In this document: piece by piece, positions 32,527-45,345 of the stretch | Layout: every line of letters starts with the position of its first letter | Numbering within the stretch: the stretch's first letter is position 1 | Assembly: GCA_029204225.1 (NCBI GenBank) | Contig: CM055100.1 | Location: 9,739,058 to 9,803,057, forward strand | From: Diphasiastrum complanatum | Lineage: Eukaryota > Streptophyta > Lycopodiopsida > Lycopodiales > Lycopodiaceae | DNA length: 64,000 bases | Reading direction: 5' to 3' | The notes under the pieces: generated by a model | The model's input: the letters and a program-made list of their open reading frames with translations, nothing else | Databases searched by the model: none | Told to the model about the DNA's origin: nothing | Program-made: the position numbers and the translations under genes

Positions 32527-33072
32527 CTACAACAAGCTTGCTGTAAATTTTTGGAGAGACAGCGCAGGGGTATTGCTCAGAAGCAACAATAAATTATTGT
32601 AGGAGGATGGAAGATTGGCAAGAAGAGACATGGTAGAGTCTTCTTCTAATATAGGGGAACCTATTGCAGCCAGTTGGTTCATCAATTGTTTTAACTCGTT
32701 CAGATGGTCGTTGACTGAGGTGCTTTCACTCATTCTGAGTGTTAGTACCTTCTTCCTCAAGAAGAGACGAGTCGAGACATCTGAGGTCTCGTGGATGCTA
32801 GTGAGTGTATCCCATGCTTCTTTGGAAGTAGTCCAATTGGATACATGAGCAATTTGAGTGTCTTTAAGGTTTAGAGATACAATGGCAAGAGCCTTGCCAT
32901 CCTTGGCTTCCCAAGTTGGGAGCTATTCGGGTTCTGCCGGTCTGGCTATAGAACCGTTGATGTATCCTCATAGTTCCTTTTCAATCAAGATCATCCTCAT
33001 TTTGAACTTCCACATGTGGAAGTCATCTCTGTTGAATTTATTGATCAATGGGATCTCTGAGGTGCCTTCCAT
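32527..33072 (-). pseudogene. Copia gag (UBN2-type), minus strand
   Basis: Starts MEGTSEIPLINKFNRDDFHM, then WKFKMRMILIEKEL, a stop where Trp is expected, and later TSKEAWDTLTSIHE, LNELKQLMNQLAAIG and SLLANLPSSYNNLLLLL. This is the order of the plant Copia gag (retrotran_gag/UBN2) domain. At least one stop and one frame change break it. The primer site and LTR follow on its 5' side at 33152 and 33168. Confidence 0.8.
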
Positions 33073-33151
33073 AGTGATCGAAATTATACACGAACAATTT
33101 AGAATAGCTTTTGGAAAAAGATCCTGGACTCTAGTAATCCACTGAACCAAT

Positions 33152-33163
33152 GCTCTGATACCA
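33152..33163 (-). other. Retrotransposon primer-binding site
   Basis: Minus strand TGGTATCAGAGC; lies between the gag start and the LTR end (TGTTGGTG) at 33168. Confidence 0.75.
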
Positions 33164-33541
33164 CTTTTGTTGGTGTATGATGTGAAATGGTGGTCTGCGT
33201 GGTCTATGATAGATTGCGACTGCAGCGGAGCCATGATAGAAGCAGAACACGAGAGGCGATTACGATGTAAATGATGTCTCTACCAATAGTAAGAAAATAA
33301 TGAAGACTATGAACACAATAATAACTGTGATTTCAGGAACGTGGATTGACTAGGGAATAGAATTAAGAGCTTGTTCTTTTAGGTTATTAGAAAAGGAGTT
33401 TTAAATTGCCATAATAGAAGGATTGTGAAACATTAGGCATCTTGCACAGCCATATCATCCTCTGCTTCTGATAATCGTGTTTGTGTGTAAGAGAGTGAGA
33501 GACAAATGCATTCAACAAGAATATAAAGATTGAACAATAGC

Positions 33542-33543
<2 letters not shown>

Positions 33544-33573
<30 letters not shown>
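33544..33573. repeat. (TA)n microsatellite
   Basis: Thirty bases of AT repeat inside the LTR. Confidence 0.9.
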
Positions 33574-33575
<2 letters not shown>

Positions 33576-33680
33576 AAGGAATCAAAACACAATACAATAG
33601 CGCTGACAAGCTCCAGGGTACTGTCCGAGACCTGCATAGAAGCTCCTAATTACAGACTTAAAACAATAGCTACAGTTCTA

Positions 33681-33881
<201 letters not shown>

Positions 33882-34300
33882 AATCACTAACTCTAAGGAG
33901 CTAGATACTTAAGACTTTTGGTCGTTTGATCACTCTGTGCATCTATAGATTGTTCAACTCAACAACACCTATCTATCCCTCCTCTTCGTTTAGATACATA
34001 TTTATAGCTATTAGAGTCTTTTGATTTATTGTAATTACAGTTTACAAGATGATTAGCAGCCGTTTAAACAAGATCCGTAGATCTGTTATTGGAGCGTCGT
34101 GAAGGAGGAGAAGTACAGAGTAACGTATCCTCCGTATGCGTCGTAGTGCAAGGATGTAGGTCGTGATGGCCATAGTCTGTCCGCAATCGTTTGAACAACC
34201 ACTGGTCGTTCGATCAGCTGTTGATCGTTTGCTTTGTAGGTGATCGTTTGCTTCATTCGTTGATAACCATAAGTGATAACTTATGGAGCTAAAGATGAGA

Positions 34301-34786
34301 TGGGTCAACCGTCGTTAGTTGACTTCGTAGGAACTCGCAGATCGTTGTCGTTGGTCAACTTCGTTGATAACCGTAAGTAGGTTGCTTACATTTTCAAACG
34401 GTTGAGGAGAGTTGACTCTGGTCATAGCTTCCATCGTAGGAGATCACAAGAAGGTCACTTGCGGTGGTCGACGAGATTCCGCAAGTGCTCGTAGATAGTA
34501 ACCTACGGATTTTAACGACTCCCTTGCGGTTTGTGGTTTGAGTCGTGCTTCTCCATAAACATTGATTTAACGGTTCACTTAGGTCAGACTGTAATCTGGC
34601 AATGGCATTGCGGTTCTGTCTGATTCGACTTTGCGTGTATTTTGCAGACTGATTCAGAGAGATAGAATTCTTGAGAGTAGAAGGAGGGCGAAGGGATGAG
34701 TAGGAGAAGATTAGAATTCCAAAAGCTTTCGCATAGAAAATTAAAAAGAAAGAAATCTGTTCATGCTACAAAACTCGTTCGCGGCA
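34301..34786 (+). mobile_element. LTR of a plus-strand Copia element (left border estimated)
   Basis: The right border CGCGGCA directly precedes the primer site TGGTATCAGAGT. The interior has several GTTGATAACCNTAAG and GGTCAAC phrases. It is placed head-to-head with the minus-strand LTR, so the division between the two is uncertain. Confidence 0.4.
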
Positions 34787-34798
34787 TGGTATCAGAGT
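34787..34798 (+). other. Retrotransposon primer-binding site
   Basis: TGGTATCAGAGT, one base from the consensus, followed 52 bp later by the gag ATG at 34851. Confidence 0.75.
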
Positions 34799-34850
34799 AG
34801 ACAGGTTAGCACTATTGATATCCGAATAGTGATTTTCTAGGCAACACAAT

Positions 34851-35240
34851 ATGGCTACAATGATCCAGACAAGAATAGCAATCAGTCTTGATGGCACAAA
34901 CTATAGGATATGGAAATTCAAAATCAAAACACTTCTGAAGGGCAAAGGCATTTGGCCGGTGATCGAACTCTCAGAGGTGCAGCCTCCAGAGGGAGATCCG
35001 AGAAGAGCTGATGGATCAAAAAGGATGAGCGTCCAATGGCGATCATCGTTTCGTCCATCAACGAAGATCTACTCATGCAGATTGAAGACCGCGAAAGCAT
35101 CCATGCACCATGTGAAAGATTAAAACAGAAGTACGAAAAAAAAAAAAAAAGAACAAAGCTGAGAAAGCAAATGTTGCAGAGTCATCAAAAGATGCAGATA
35201 GATAGAGGTGATGAAGCCTTCACAATACTTGATGAAACTT
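34851..35240 (+). pseudogene. Copia gag N-terminus, plus strand
   Basis: Opens MATMIQTRIAISLDGTNYRI, then WKFKIKTLLKGKGIWPVI, the usual gag entry. After a frameshift it goes on as MAIIVSSINEDLLMQIEDRE and CERLKQKYE. A run of 15 A at 35137 breaks the frame again. Copia coding sense fades at about 35230, where the two-gene element begins. Confidence 0.8.
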
Positions 35241-35673
35241 CAATAAGCTACACTGACATTAGGGGAAATATGGGCTCAAAATGGGCCTTTTAAAAAATTT
35301 CACTTTAGAGAGAGGTTAAGTAGAGAGAGAATGCAAACCGATAACTTTTGGTCGCTGTTTTCCGAGTTTTTGGCCTTGCCAGATGTTTAACTGATATGGT
35401 TAACTTCAGACAATAGTTAGTTAAGCATGAGATGTAATAACTTCTCTTTATGCTCGTTCCAAAATTTGGGACTAGAGCTTTAAGATTGAAAATCTTGGTG
35501 TGCTCAATGCAAAAACTGAAGCAAGAGTGGCAGAACTTTTGAAATCACTGTATGCTTATAGTGAAATATGAGGCGGGACGATTTTTCAATGCAACATAAA
35601 CATTACAAAAGTAAGGTATGCTAGATCTATTCATATTGGTTTACTATAGTTTGATGCATTTACATGATTGTAG
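35241..35673 (+). other. Left flank and possible 5' exon of the two-gene element
   Basis: No Copia sense remains. A possible exon near 35485-35610 (NLGVLNAKTEARVAELLKSL) ends in AAAA|GTAAGG, and the acceptor GATTGTAG at 35673 opens the next exon, giving a 63-bp intron. No clear terminal inverted repeat was found by eye against 39908-40528. Confidence 0.3.
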
Positions 35674-38330
35674 CTTTTAACAATGACAATGTTCCATTTG
35701 CATGTTGCTCTTCCGATGGAATTCACTCCAATTATTAAGAAAAATGCGAAAGTTGTAGAGAATGTTGCTGCAAGAGTTAAAGAAATGAGAATGAATAATC
35801 ATATGAATATAGATTTGTGGGTGGATGGATCAATTTATCCTAATGATCCAGCTACCAACTTGTGTCCAGATTTTAAGTCCGTAACTCATCTTCTCATATA
35901 TGTATGTGAAAGAAATAGCGGATTACTTGGATATTGTCAAAGGTTGCGTGATATTGGAATGCATAGCATATCTTGTCTTAATCAACAATTGCAGTTTGCT
36001 AATAAACAATTGCAACGTGCAAATCAACACTTGCTTCATTATGTGCAACACATTAGTGCTGAAAACAATGCACTCAAGAACGCTATGTTAGAGTTGAATG
36101 CTACAGTCACTATTCTTCGGGGATCAAACCAAGAAATGTTAGAATCCATGGAAAAGTTGCGATCCGAGAGTTTAAAATCTGTTGTTGATATAAAAGCTAT
36201 CAATAAGGCAATGATGAAGAGGAAAAGAAAGAGAGTACCGATGAAGAATATTGATGACTTATCTACACATAGCGGCAATTAGAAAAAAAGAATTTGGGCA
36301 TTCAAGTATGTTGTCATATAAACTATTTATTTGATTTGTATATGTCATTTAACTTTGATTTGCAATTGATAACATGGATTATTTATTTATTAAACATAAT
36401 TTGAGTTTCATATGTTTGCTGCAGATCATGTTTGGTGGCCAAGAACTATTTAACAGATCGTTCATGCATTGGATCATCTTTAAGTCATGTTTTACCAAGA
36501 AAGTCAGTAAAGGAAATGATAAAAAATGCTTGTTTTGAAAAAATGAAAAATGAAATTGTAGAGACTGTTTTGATTAAGGTTCAATCATACTTGGATGCAA
36601 ATGTGATACAAGGTGCATGTGATGTATCTGGAATTAGCAGAAATGCTTATTCTACTTTTTTTAGAATAGTTAAAGAAGCTTTTTCCCAAGTGATGGTGAA
36701 GAAAATTTATCTTTCGCGTCTATATCGAGTAAGATTAGCAAGAAATTATTATAATGACGGAATGTTCAAAGTAGTTGGCCAACCACTTCATATAACTGAA
36801 TTATACAAATTAGAATATGGTGAGCTCAATTACAACGATTGCAATAATATTTTTCTTGATATTGAAAATGTTCTAAAATACATTATTCGATTCTATAAAC
36901 TAGGCGAACATCAAGTAAATGGAAAGATCATTATTCTAATAAAATTGGATGAATCTGAAATCATCAAGGGTCAAAAGTTGGAACAAGTGAGTGTCACTTT
37001 GGTGAACAAAATTTCAGATACAAATGATCGAACGTTTAGTGTTCAATCGAAAAATCACATATGGTGGTTGGCGGCATTCCAGATATACATTTCAATTTTC
37101 ATTTAGAATATCGTTATTAACAATTCATACCTTGTCAGTTTTTATTGACATGTCATGCATTACTTGCTTCTTTACAGGTCTTGAAAGAGGACCATAAAAT
37201 ACTTTCATGGATATTTTCAAGAACAAGTTATGGCGGGATTATAAAGAGACATTTGGAGGGTCAGAAATTTACAGTCGAAAACCATGGAAGTTTTCAAATT
37301 CAATGGCACCTTGCAAGGGATTTGAAAACATTAAAAGATATGTATAATGTCTCTCATGGGGCAACATCAAAGCATCCATGTCTTTATTGCATGAAGGATT
37401 GCTACAATATGAATTTAGGACGATCAACAAACACTGGCCCAACACGAGAAACTGAAGATCCAAATATGAAAAGTGTTCTACCAATTCCATTAAAAAATGT
37501 TCACATATGCACATTGCATGCCGAGGTTCGTATTATTAAGAAACTTATTTATCTGCATATTCTACTAGCATGGAATCATAAACCGGAGTCTGTGGCTAAA
37601 GCAGCAATTAGGAGGTTGGAAATATTTCTGTCAAATGCAAGACTACATAAACGGAATGTCACAATTGAAAAAAGTGACAGACTCTCCGGAAAAAAAGGAA
37701 ACACTCCTAATAAGCCATCAATTGGAGGTGCTAAAGCAAGAAGATTCTTATCCAATCACACATGCAAAGAATCAAGTGTCAGATACGAAATTTGAAGAGA
37801 AATTGTTCAAGCCACACGAACACTAGAAGGAAGTAATCGAGTGGAAAAGGGACAAGTGTGGACCAAATTAGACAAACTCATAGGTGTTATCAGGAAAGAA
37901 AACCTATCATCAGAAGATATGAGGACTTTGCAAAATCATTGCACCACATTTGTAAAATTTGTACATGATTGTTGGGAAAAAGACAACGTTACTCATTACA
38001 TGGTGCTAGGTACTTTTCTCATTCGGGCTTATATATTTTTCTACTGATGTAACTAATCAAAACTATTTTTTGCAACACATCCTTCTTCATCATGCAACTT
38101 ATTTTGCAAAGGAATATGAGAGCTTAAGTATCTAGCCATCACAAGGCATGGAAAAATCTCATTGGCAAGCAAGGGGAGTATTTCATAGAGCAACAAATCA
38201 TATTTAGTTCAACTTTTTCAGTGGTTTTATAGAAGAGCACAATTTAGATATCAAGCTAAAAACTTGCCAAGTATTACGATATTTTGAAAGGCATTCAAAT
38301 TCATAACAAAAGAGAGATCCTTGTAATATA
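35674..38330 (+). pseudogene. Multi-exon transposase-like gene of an unrecognised family
   Basis: Exon 35674-36305 encodes a predicted coiled coil (about ORF residues 95-170, rich in QLQFANKQLQRANQ-type heptads) and a basic patch (MKRKRKR). It joins in phase across a GT-AG intron (36306-36423) to exon 36424-37082, with one in-frame TAG at 36280. That exon includes IIILIKLDESEII. The next intron (37083-37177) has ATATAC where GTATAC is expected and a normal TTTACAG acceptor; the frame is kept. Exon 37178 to about 38009 has WHLARDLKTLKDMYNV, the cysteine cluster HPCLYCMKDC, VHICTLHAEVRIIKKL, then one TGA at 37793 and 200 nt more of the same frame. A last stretch at 38090-38300 has GMEKSHWQARGVFHRATNH and, after a shift, QLFQWFYRRAQFRYQ. 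The Asp of LDES, the Asp of ARDLK and the Glu of HAEVRI could be a DDE-type active site with a zinc insert; that is inference. It could also be a host gene. Three stops, one bad donor and one frameshift suggest recent death. Confidence 0.55.
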
Positions 38331-39907
38331 TCAAAAATCTATTACAGAAAATTGTTTAACTATCATCATCATCCTCTTCAAATTTAGACGAATGGTATTG
38401 TCATGAAGGAATAATCTCCTTTCATATGGATCCAAAAATTCTAAAGTTTTCCTTTTGCTCATATCAATGTAACCCGAATAAAGGGCCATTGCAGATGATC
38501 TTTTTGTAGTCTCATTGGGAGTTTAACCCAATATTTTAATAGCCAAATCCCTTTTTACAAAAAATATTTTATATGTTCCTCTTGCGTATTTATGGCCTCC
38601 TAAACAAACTGATAATGATTTGATGGCCATAATGACAGTGGTTGCATGTGGATTAAAAGATGAATGATAAATACAAATCTCATTATTCTGAAAGTTTTTC
38701 AAATAATGAGATAGAGACACATCCTTTCTCCTAGCTGATACACCTCAGACACCTCCATGTCTCATACCAAAGGCATCTATTTCAATAGCATCCTGTAAAC
38801 AAGAAAAGAAAAGAAATTTAGAATGATACAGAACACTGCAAACTCATACTTTAACAGAATGTTTGAAATAAGAAAACTGAACAATATCAATACCAATATA
38901 ATATCTACGTACCAGATCATAATCATTATATTCAACGACGTTTGCTCTGCTAATGTCATGTCCTCCAATGGCCTCTACATTTCTGGAGGGGATATATCTA
39001 GGCCTTGGGGGATATGTTTTTTGGAATTCCAAAAATTCCTCCTCTATAGGCAAAGTTTTTTTTATAGGCTTTAGATTTTTCAATCATGGCCTCCAAGGCC
39101 TCATTGCCAGATTTTCAATTGCCATCTTTATCATAATATATCTCACTTTCAAGGTCATCATATGTGTAATCAACAATGTCAAAAAATTCTGATAAATTTT
39201 GAGCAAAAATTGAGAGGATTTCCTTCTCTCTCAAATTCAAAACATCTTCTATATCCTTAAATGAAATATAACTTTCATTATTTATAAAATATAAGGGAAC
39301 ATCGAGTAGAGTTAATTGATTAACAAGAGATGCAGATGGAAGAGGAACTGAGAGGATTATAGAACGAGAAAGAGTTTTTTTATAATCTGAAGCAATAGAT
39401 GCTTCAGCTTCAACCCCTATATCAGTATCTGCATCATCTACATCATTGGAGCAGGTGCAGATGCCTCGATCAATGGAACAGTTGAAGATTCAACAGACTC
39501 ATCATCTGGAATTTCAGCAGATATGTAAAAGACAAAAGCCATTCATTTGATTAAAAGGCGACATATTCTTTTGTGGATATCACAATATATATATTTTTTG
39601 AAATGGTCATGCATGTTAGAGTACTTTCTATTATGTTTATGCTTAGAAGATGGTTGGGAATGCACAAGGTCCTGAAAATGAACGAAACAAAAACTATCTA
39701 TATCCAAAACAGTATGAGTACTAACAATCTGAGAAAAATTATCAAGATAAGAAATTAAGTTATAACGATTTTCATAAACTAGCTTATCGATATCAAAGGA
39801 AGCAAAAAAAAAATACTCACAAAATACTCTAATTTCTCAGATGGAATGTCACTAGCATTCAAAAAATTCAAAACTTTGTTATCTGAGGACATAGAGGAAC
39901 TAGCCAT
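38331..39907 (-). pseudogene. Multi-exon partner gene, convergent with the transposase-like gene
   Basis: The first exon 39821-39907 encodes MASSSMSSDNKVLNFLNASD and IPSEKLEYF, ending at a GTGAG donor. A later acidic stretch (about 38914-39520) includes EIPDDESVESSTVPLIEAS, DVDDADTDIGVEAEAS, FKDIEDVLNLREKEILSIF and EEFLEFQKTYPPRPRYIP; it has two frame changes and one stop. It joins in phase 0 through a GT-AG intron (38793-38912) to the last exon 38331-38792. That exon has DAIEIDAFGMRHGG, LSHYLKNFQNNEICIYHSSF, MAIKSLSVCLGGHKYARGTY and FLDPYERRLFLHDNTIRLN, with two in-frame stops before the final TGA. I do not recognise the family. Its 3' end meets the 3' end of the plus-strand gene at 38330, so the two are convergent. 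A TATA box lies upstream at 40184-40195. An accessory protein of a DNA element is one reading. Confidence 0.5.
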
Positions 39908-40183
39908 ATTGAACCTGATATCGGTTCAACGCGACAGAATGATATTGGTAGAGGAATGAACAACAGTGCACGCGTTGATCCAATATCGTTAGGACGAGAC
40001 TGAAATTTTCCGCAAGCACATGTCAGAAGAGGCTGATATCGATTAAGCGCGCTTGAATAAATCCGACCGTGCACTGTATGGGAAGACACACGTCGATTTG
40101 ATATTGCGAGAAAGAAGAAAAACAAAATGATTACTGAGTTCAGAATAAAAGATCACGGAATTGAAATATGGAAAGTGGTGTGC

Positions 40184-40195
40184 CCATATTTATAG
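40184..40195 (-). promoter_or_regulatory. TATA box of the minus-strand partner gene
   Basis: Minus strand CTATAAATATGG, about 280 bp upstream of the ATG at 39907, in the gene's orientation. Confidence 0.5.
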
Positions 40196-40300
40196 CCAAT
40201 TCCTGTTGATCACAACCATACATTTGTCAAATAATGAATTGAGGAACACAGCCTATATCTATCCACCAATCAGAGTGAGACAAATTTGTACCTACGTCGA

Positions 40301-40420
40301 AATACATTAAATAGTCTATCACTAGATTCTACGAATCATTATTAGCCCTGATCCTAGAATCTGTACTGGCCTTGGAATACATTAAATAGTCTATCTTTAG
40401 CCTCACCGAATCATCATTAA
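40301..40420. repeat. Two direct copies of a 75-bp unit
   Basis: AATACATTAAATAGTCTATC is identical in both copies, and the following CGAATCATYATTA part is similar. It may be a subterminal repeat of the two-gene element. Confidence 0.75.
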
Positions 40421-40528
40421 ATATATAATAAACAAATATTAGATGGACAACATTGAAAAACGTGTACGAGGAGAATTATTGCAAACTCTCGCCTTATTTA
40501 AGCATCGTAAAGACGAGATTTTTTCTTT

Positions 40529-41020
40529 TGAAATCTGAACATGAGGAGCCTGTATGACATGTGCAAGAAAGACATAGTCACAGGTCTGAAGATATCAAGT
40601 CCCGATACTGAGTTCTGCAAAGCCTGTAAGAAAGGCAAATAGCATCAGAATCCATTCACACATGAGGGAAGAAGAGCCAAAAAAATTCTTGAGCTCGTCC
40701 ACTCAGATGTCTGTGGACCGATGAAAGTGGATTCGCTCTCAAGATTGGGGTATTTCCTGACGTTCATAGATGATTACAGCCGGATGACAACGATCATCAA
40801 ATCTGACAATGGAGGTGTGTACAAGAGCACAAAATTTTCAAAATTCTGCCAAGAATAGGGGATAGAGCATCAGTCCTGCGTATACACCAGAATATAATGG
40901 TGTCGCCAAAAGAAAAAATAGGATGCTAGTCGAAGGAGCTAGATGCATGATGGCACAGGCTCGATTGCCAAGTCAATTTCGGACTGATTGGATCACTACC
41001 AACATATATGTGAATGGTGT
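40529..41020 (+). pseudogene. Copia pre-integrase and integrase, internally deleted
   Basis: Begins in the pre-integrase zinc region (NMRSLYDMCKKDIVTGLKIS, EFCKACKKGK), then LELVHSDVCGPMKVDSLS and TFIDDYSRM (first Asp). About 50 residues are missing before SDNGGVYKSTKF (second Asp). The third acid is changed: GVAKRKNRM has Lys where Glu is needed. Several stops are present. It lost activity by deletion and substitution. Confidence 0.8.
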
Positions 41021-41531
41021 AGATCAGGCTCAACATAATCCCTGTTTCATGTGCATTTGTTTTGTAAGAAATTTGGCTTTACAAAGGTTGTCTAGTCTGG
41101 ATTTTGTCCCTTTTCCAAATGAAGTTAACAATACTATTAACAATGCCATGAATGTTATTAAGCATACTTTTGCTAATAAGATACCAAAATACCTAATAGG
41201 GAAAGAAGAGTTACCTTTTTTACTATGTACCTTAAGAGCACACAAAAATTCTTACAGATGGATCACCAATACAAATGATTGCTACTTTTCTAAGGAGGCC
41301 ACATTTCTTACAAGAGCTCTTGGTATTCTGTCTCCACTCCTCATGGAGGGTGCAGGCCTTAAGGAAAATACATACCAAAGTATCCTAAATGTGAATACCA
41401 ACCTATTTTGGCAATGCAACTCATCCACTGAATTCTACCTTAATGTGCCAAGCAAAATCACCTTCATGTGGTCTACCGACATCTCCAAGTGTTATGCATA
41501 TATCTTCGCTTTATGGTACCTTGTACTGTAA
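41021..41531 (+). pseudogene. Fragment of a reverse transcriptase unlike Copia or Gypsy
   Basis: Within a 202-codon frame whose first 35 codons are Copia integrase, the sense changes at about 41021. ELPFLLCTLRAHKNSYRWIT, then NTNDCYFSKEATFLTRALGI, resembles the finger motifs of a reverse transcriptase, with HKNxxRWITN in the place of motif 1/2. TFMWSTDISKCYAYI resembles motif A, with the catalytic Asp in TDISKCY. The frame ends just after motif A, so motif C is missing. HK-P and CTK-like patterns recall Penelope-like elements, but I cannot separate that from other non-LTR groups without a search. Confidence 0.5.
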
Positions 41532-42136
41532 GACTTTGTACATCTTCGTTTATTTTATTCTCTCTAATCAAATTATGGCTCCCAAATTGCTCCAAGTGTT
41601 TTCTAGCACTCTGGAATGCATAAATGAATATAACAAATCATGAAACAAGAGATCTTGTCAATTATTGAAAGGTACTACTCCAATCTTATCGTAAATGCCA
41701 AAATTAGTTGCTAGAAAGTTTGACAATGTCACACCAAACTACAAGAGTTTGAATAAATGATTTCTAACATCCACTCAATTGATAACTCTATAAATGCATA
41801 AGGAATAGATACAACCTGCATTTAAGAATAAAACGCCTGAATTGATGCTTTGGAATCAAATCATTCACAAATTGTTAAAACAAGATCAAGAATGTAGCCT
41901 TGTGGAATGTTAAGCTATCTACCTTAGATGCTCTCAAAAAATTAGATGCATAAGAGAATGAACATAAAATCCTAACTCCAAAAGTTAAAATGTTCACAAA
42001 GAGTTTGAATTTCCAAGTTTTCTTGCTTCCAAACATGTGTATGACACCAAAATTGGTGACCATGAGAGGCTAGAGCACTAGTACCCTCCAAACTTGATCC
42101 AAGTCTTATCATGACATGAATTTTGGTCAACCCCAA
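41532..42136. other. Probable leader of a minus-strand LTR element
   Basis: No gene recognised. It lies inside the primer site at 42137 in element orientation. Confidence 0.4.
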
Positions 42137-42148
42137 GCTCTAATACCA
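42137..42148 (-). other. Retrotransposon primer-binding site (variant)
   Basis: Minus strand TGGTATTAGAGC, one base from consensus, directly followed by the LTR border TGTGAAAG at 42149. Confidence 0.65.
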
Positions 42149-43973
<1,825 letters not shown>

Positions 43974-44659
43974 CCTAAAGTATAACCTTGATTTACATGA
44001 TTGAAAAGTAAGTGCTTTTTTTCATTGATGTTGATAGGTCCATGAAAAGTCATATATGCTCATAGCAAGGGTTCTATAGGTATTTTAAGTTCTTGAGGGG
44101 TACATGAGAAGATAAATAGCTATTGACATTACAACCATAGGAAAGGTTTGCTGACAATGCTAGATATTATTGTCATCGAAAAGAGAAGTAGTCTTAGTCA
44201 CCAAACCATATAAAAGAGAGTATAGTGTTGCAAGTTATGATGAACGGGTTTGGCTATAAATTGCAACTAGTAATATAACTCATACTCTATGGTTATCATT
44301 AAATTATTTACATTGAGTGTAGACTTTTTGAAAGCTGTATTTTTATATATTAAATGCCTAGTGAAATCACACATTTAAATTTTTCCAATGCCCTTGTTTA
44401 TGCAAAGAGTAAAGTTTCTCAATGTAGGAATCAATGGCATACAGAGCTAGTTAGGTCCTTCTTTTAAAAGAGCTTATCTTTAATTCTTTTTTACCAGACC
44501 ATGACTATTTTGAAATTTAGGTAAACCCCAAGACATAATACAAGACATAAAAGCATACCCTATACATACACAATTGCGCATATAAACAACAATGAGAGAT
44601 ACACAATTGCATATCTACAATCAGTTGAAATTCATGGCACTTCAAGAATTATTTTTGAC
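43974..44659. other. No gene recognised
   Basis: AT-rich stretch before a Copia pre-integrase fragment; probably lost Copia DNA. Confidence 0.4.
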
Positions 44660-45190
44660 TTTTTTTTATGTTATTGCCAATTGATAGGAGTGTTGATCAA
44701 GGTTACACTATTATGTTCAATTTGAATGAATGTGTCATTTCAGATGGTAAATTTGGTGTTCTTGTAAAAGGAATTAGGCATGGCTATTTGTACACCTTGA
44801 GTCATGATTTTGCACTAATTTCAAATGAGAAGTCTATTTCTCTTTACATAAACAAATTTTGGCAGTACTAATTTAGAATTTAAATATGAAATCAATCAAG
44901 TACATGTATCATAATTTCTTGGTTAATGGACAACATGTTTCTACTTCATTAGATTTGAATCTAGCACTCTTGAAAAGCTTACTAGAATTAGATTTTTCAA
45001 AGGTCAATCTTCAAGGACCGAAGACGTACTCGAACTTGTACACTTTAATCTATTTGGTCCCATGCAAAAGTAACTAATTATTTTATCAAATTTGTTGATG
45101 ACTATTCTAGGAGGACATTTCTATATTCATCAAAAAACAAATTTGAAGTTTTCAAATACTTCTAAGAATTCAAGACAAATGTTAGAATTT
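44660..45190 (+). pseudogene. Copia pre-integrase and integrase N-terminus
   Basis: Reads VLVKGIRHGYLYTLSHDFAL (pre-integrase), then KSIKYMYHNFLVNG, then a broken LFGPM and, in another frame, KFVDDYSRRTFLY (first catalytic Asp) and FEVFKYF. At least two frameshifts and a stop. It ends in unrelated DNA at about 45200. Confidence 0.65.
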
Positions 45191-45345
45191 AAATGGTCCT
45201 TCATCTTATATTGCTCTTTTCGAAGTTGGGTAGCTTGCTTGGGGAGCGCCTATCAAGGGCCAGATTATAATCAAGAGTGCTTAAACTGGAAGAAAGCTCA
45301 AGACACTTCTAGTTGATGTAGTGGGAAGAATTCATCTCCACATAG

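Larger units (their letters stand above)
39908..40528. other. Right flank of the two-gene element
   Basis: Upstream region of the minus-strand gene. It includes a direct repeat (40301-40344 and 40376-40420) of AATACATTAAATAGTCTATC plus a related tail with a 75-bp period. The Copia integrase resumes at about 40529. Confidence 0.45.
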
